Shown one piece after another: positions 63,967 to 64,000 of a stretch of 64,000 nucleotides of DNA. The translations under genes and the position numbers were made by a program. Location of the stretch: the NCBI RefSeq assembly GCF_014200495.1, contig NZ_JACHBY010000007.1, forward strand, positions 124,001 to 188,000. Direction: 5' to 3'. Positions within the stretch are counted from its first letter, which is position 1, and each line of letters starts with the position of its first letter. The DNA comes from Mucilaginibacter geliditolerans. Its GTDB lineage: Bacteria; Bacteroidota; Bacteroidia; Sphingobacteriales; Sphingobacteriaceae. The notes below the pieces were generated by a model. It ran no database searches. It saw only the letters and a program-made list of their open reading frames with translations, and was not told where the DNA came from.

Positions 63967-64000
63967 ATGAAAAATTCAAATAAACGAAATGTTTACCTGG
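63967..64000 (+). CDS. partial gene at window end
   Basis: An ATG 10 bases after the stress-protein stop opens the frame MKNSNKRNVYL, cut by the window edge. Too little is present to name a family. The spacing suggests it is co-transcribed with the stress protein. Confidence 0.35.
   Translation, partial: MKNSNKRNVYL

Overview
The window looks like a chromosomal segment of a Bacteroidota bacterium, most likely a Sphingobacteriaceae member of the Mucilaginibacter/Pedobacter type. The grounds are a SusC/SusD pair behind a FecI-type sigma factor and FecR anti-sigma factor, a type IX secretion C-terminal domain, a short 285-residue primary sigma factor, -7 elements of the TAnnTTTG type, no obvious Shine-Dalgarno sites and many secreted glycosidases. 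The genus is inference. I see no rRNA, tRNA, CRISPR array, insertion sequence or phage gene.

Layout. 1-4.6 kb: DHA2 drug exporter, START-like lipid-binding protein, DUF4342 protein, ferritin, a palindromic intergenic element, and a D-2-hydroxyacid dehydrogenase. 4.7-14.6 kb: a run of plus-strand genes dominated by phosphoryl chemistry. It holds an HD phosphohydrolase fused to a Pycsar-effector-like (DUF5706) membrane domain, polyphosphate kinase, a PAP2 phosphatase, a large GAF-like protein, a histidine-phosphatase lipoprotein, and a BamA-like barrel with atypical-kinase-like motifs. 14.7-17 kb (minus strand): ECF sigma factor with a membrane partner, then the primary sigma factor. 17.4-21.2 kb: MscS-family channel, a small membrane protein flanked by two copies of a hairpin repeat, and a 2OG-Fe(II) oxygenase. 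21.3-25.9 kb: an efflux island (AraC regulator, divergent DHA2 exporter, TetR regulator with a palindromic operator, second exporter). 26-31 kb: T9SS-exported DUF2341/LamG protein, WecA-like transferase, and a truncated polysaccharide deacetylase.

31.5-44.9 kb: a polysaccharide-utilisation locus (ECF sigma, FecR, SusC, SusD, GH127 beta-L-arabinofuranosidase) running 16 bases before a tight four-gene cassette: SGNH/TPR hydrolase, SxtJ-like protein, DUF5989 micro-protein and NodU/SxtI-type carbamoyltransferase. Its gene content parallels sxtI-J-K-L of the saxitoxin cluster, but without any toxin-core gene; a carbamoylated glycan or metabolite is the more likely product. 44.9-48.8 kb: orphan CHC2 zinc-finger protein, FtsX/MacB-type permease and two unrecognised small genes.

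48.9-55.4 kb: a minus-strand L-fucose operon (GH29 fucosidase, L-fuconate dehydratase, SSS symporter, lipoprotein mutarotase, SDR) with a divergent AraC regulator. 55.7-62.3 kb: Tat-exported phospholipase C, then a DUF3472 protein and a GH20 hexosaminidase. The regions upstream of these two units share an identical 12-base LacI-like operator core. 62.5-64 kb: PNPOx-like flavoprotein, divergent universal stress protein, and the start of a further gene.

The most interesting leads are the HD-PycTM/polyphosphate kinase operon, the kinase-motif/beta-barrel fusion, the sxtIJKL-like cassette joined to a sugar-utilisation locus, and an intergenic repeat whose two copies show compensatory base changes in a hairpin.
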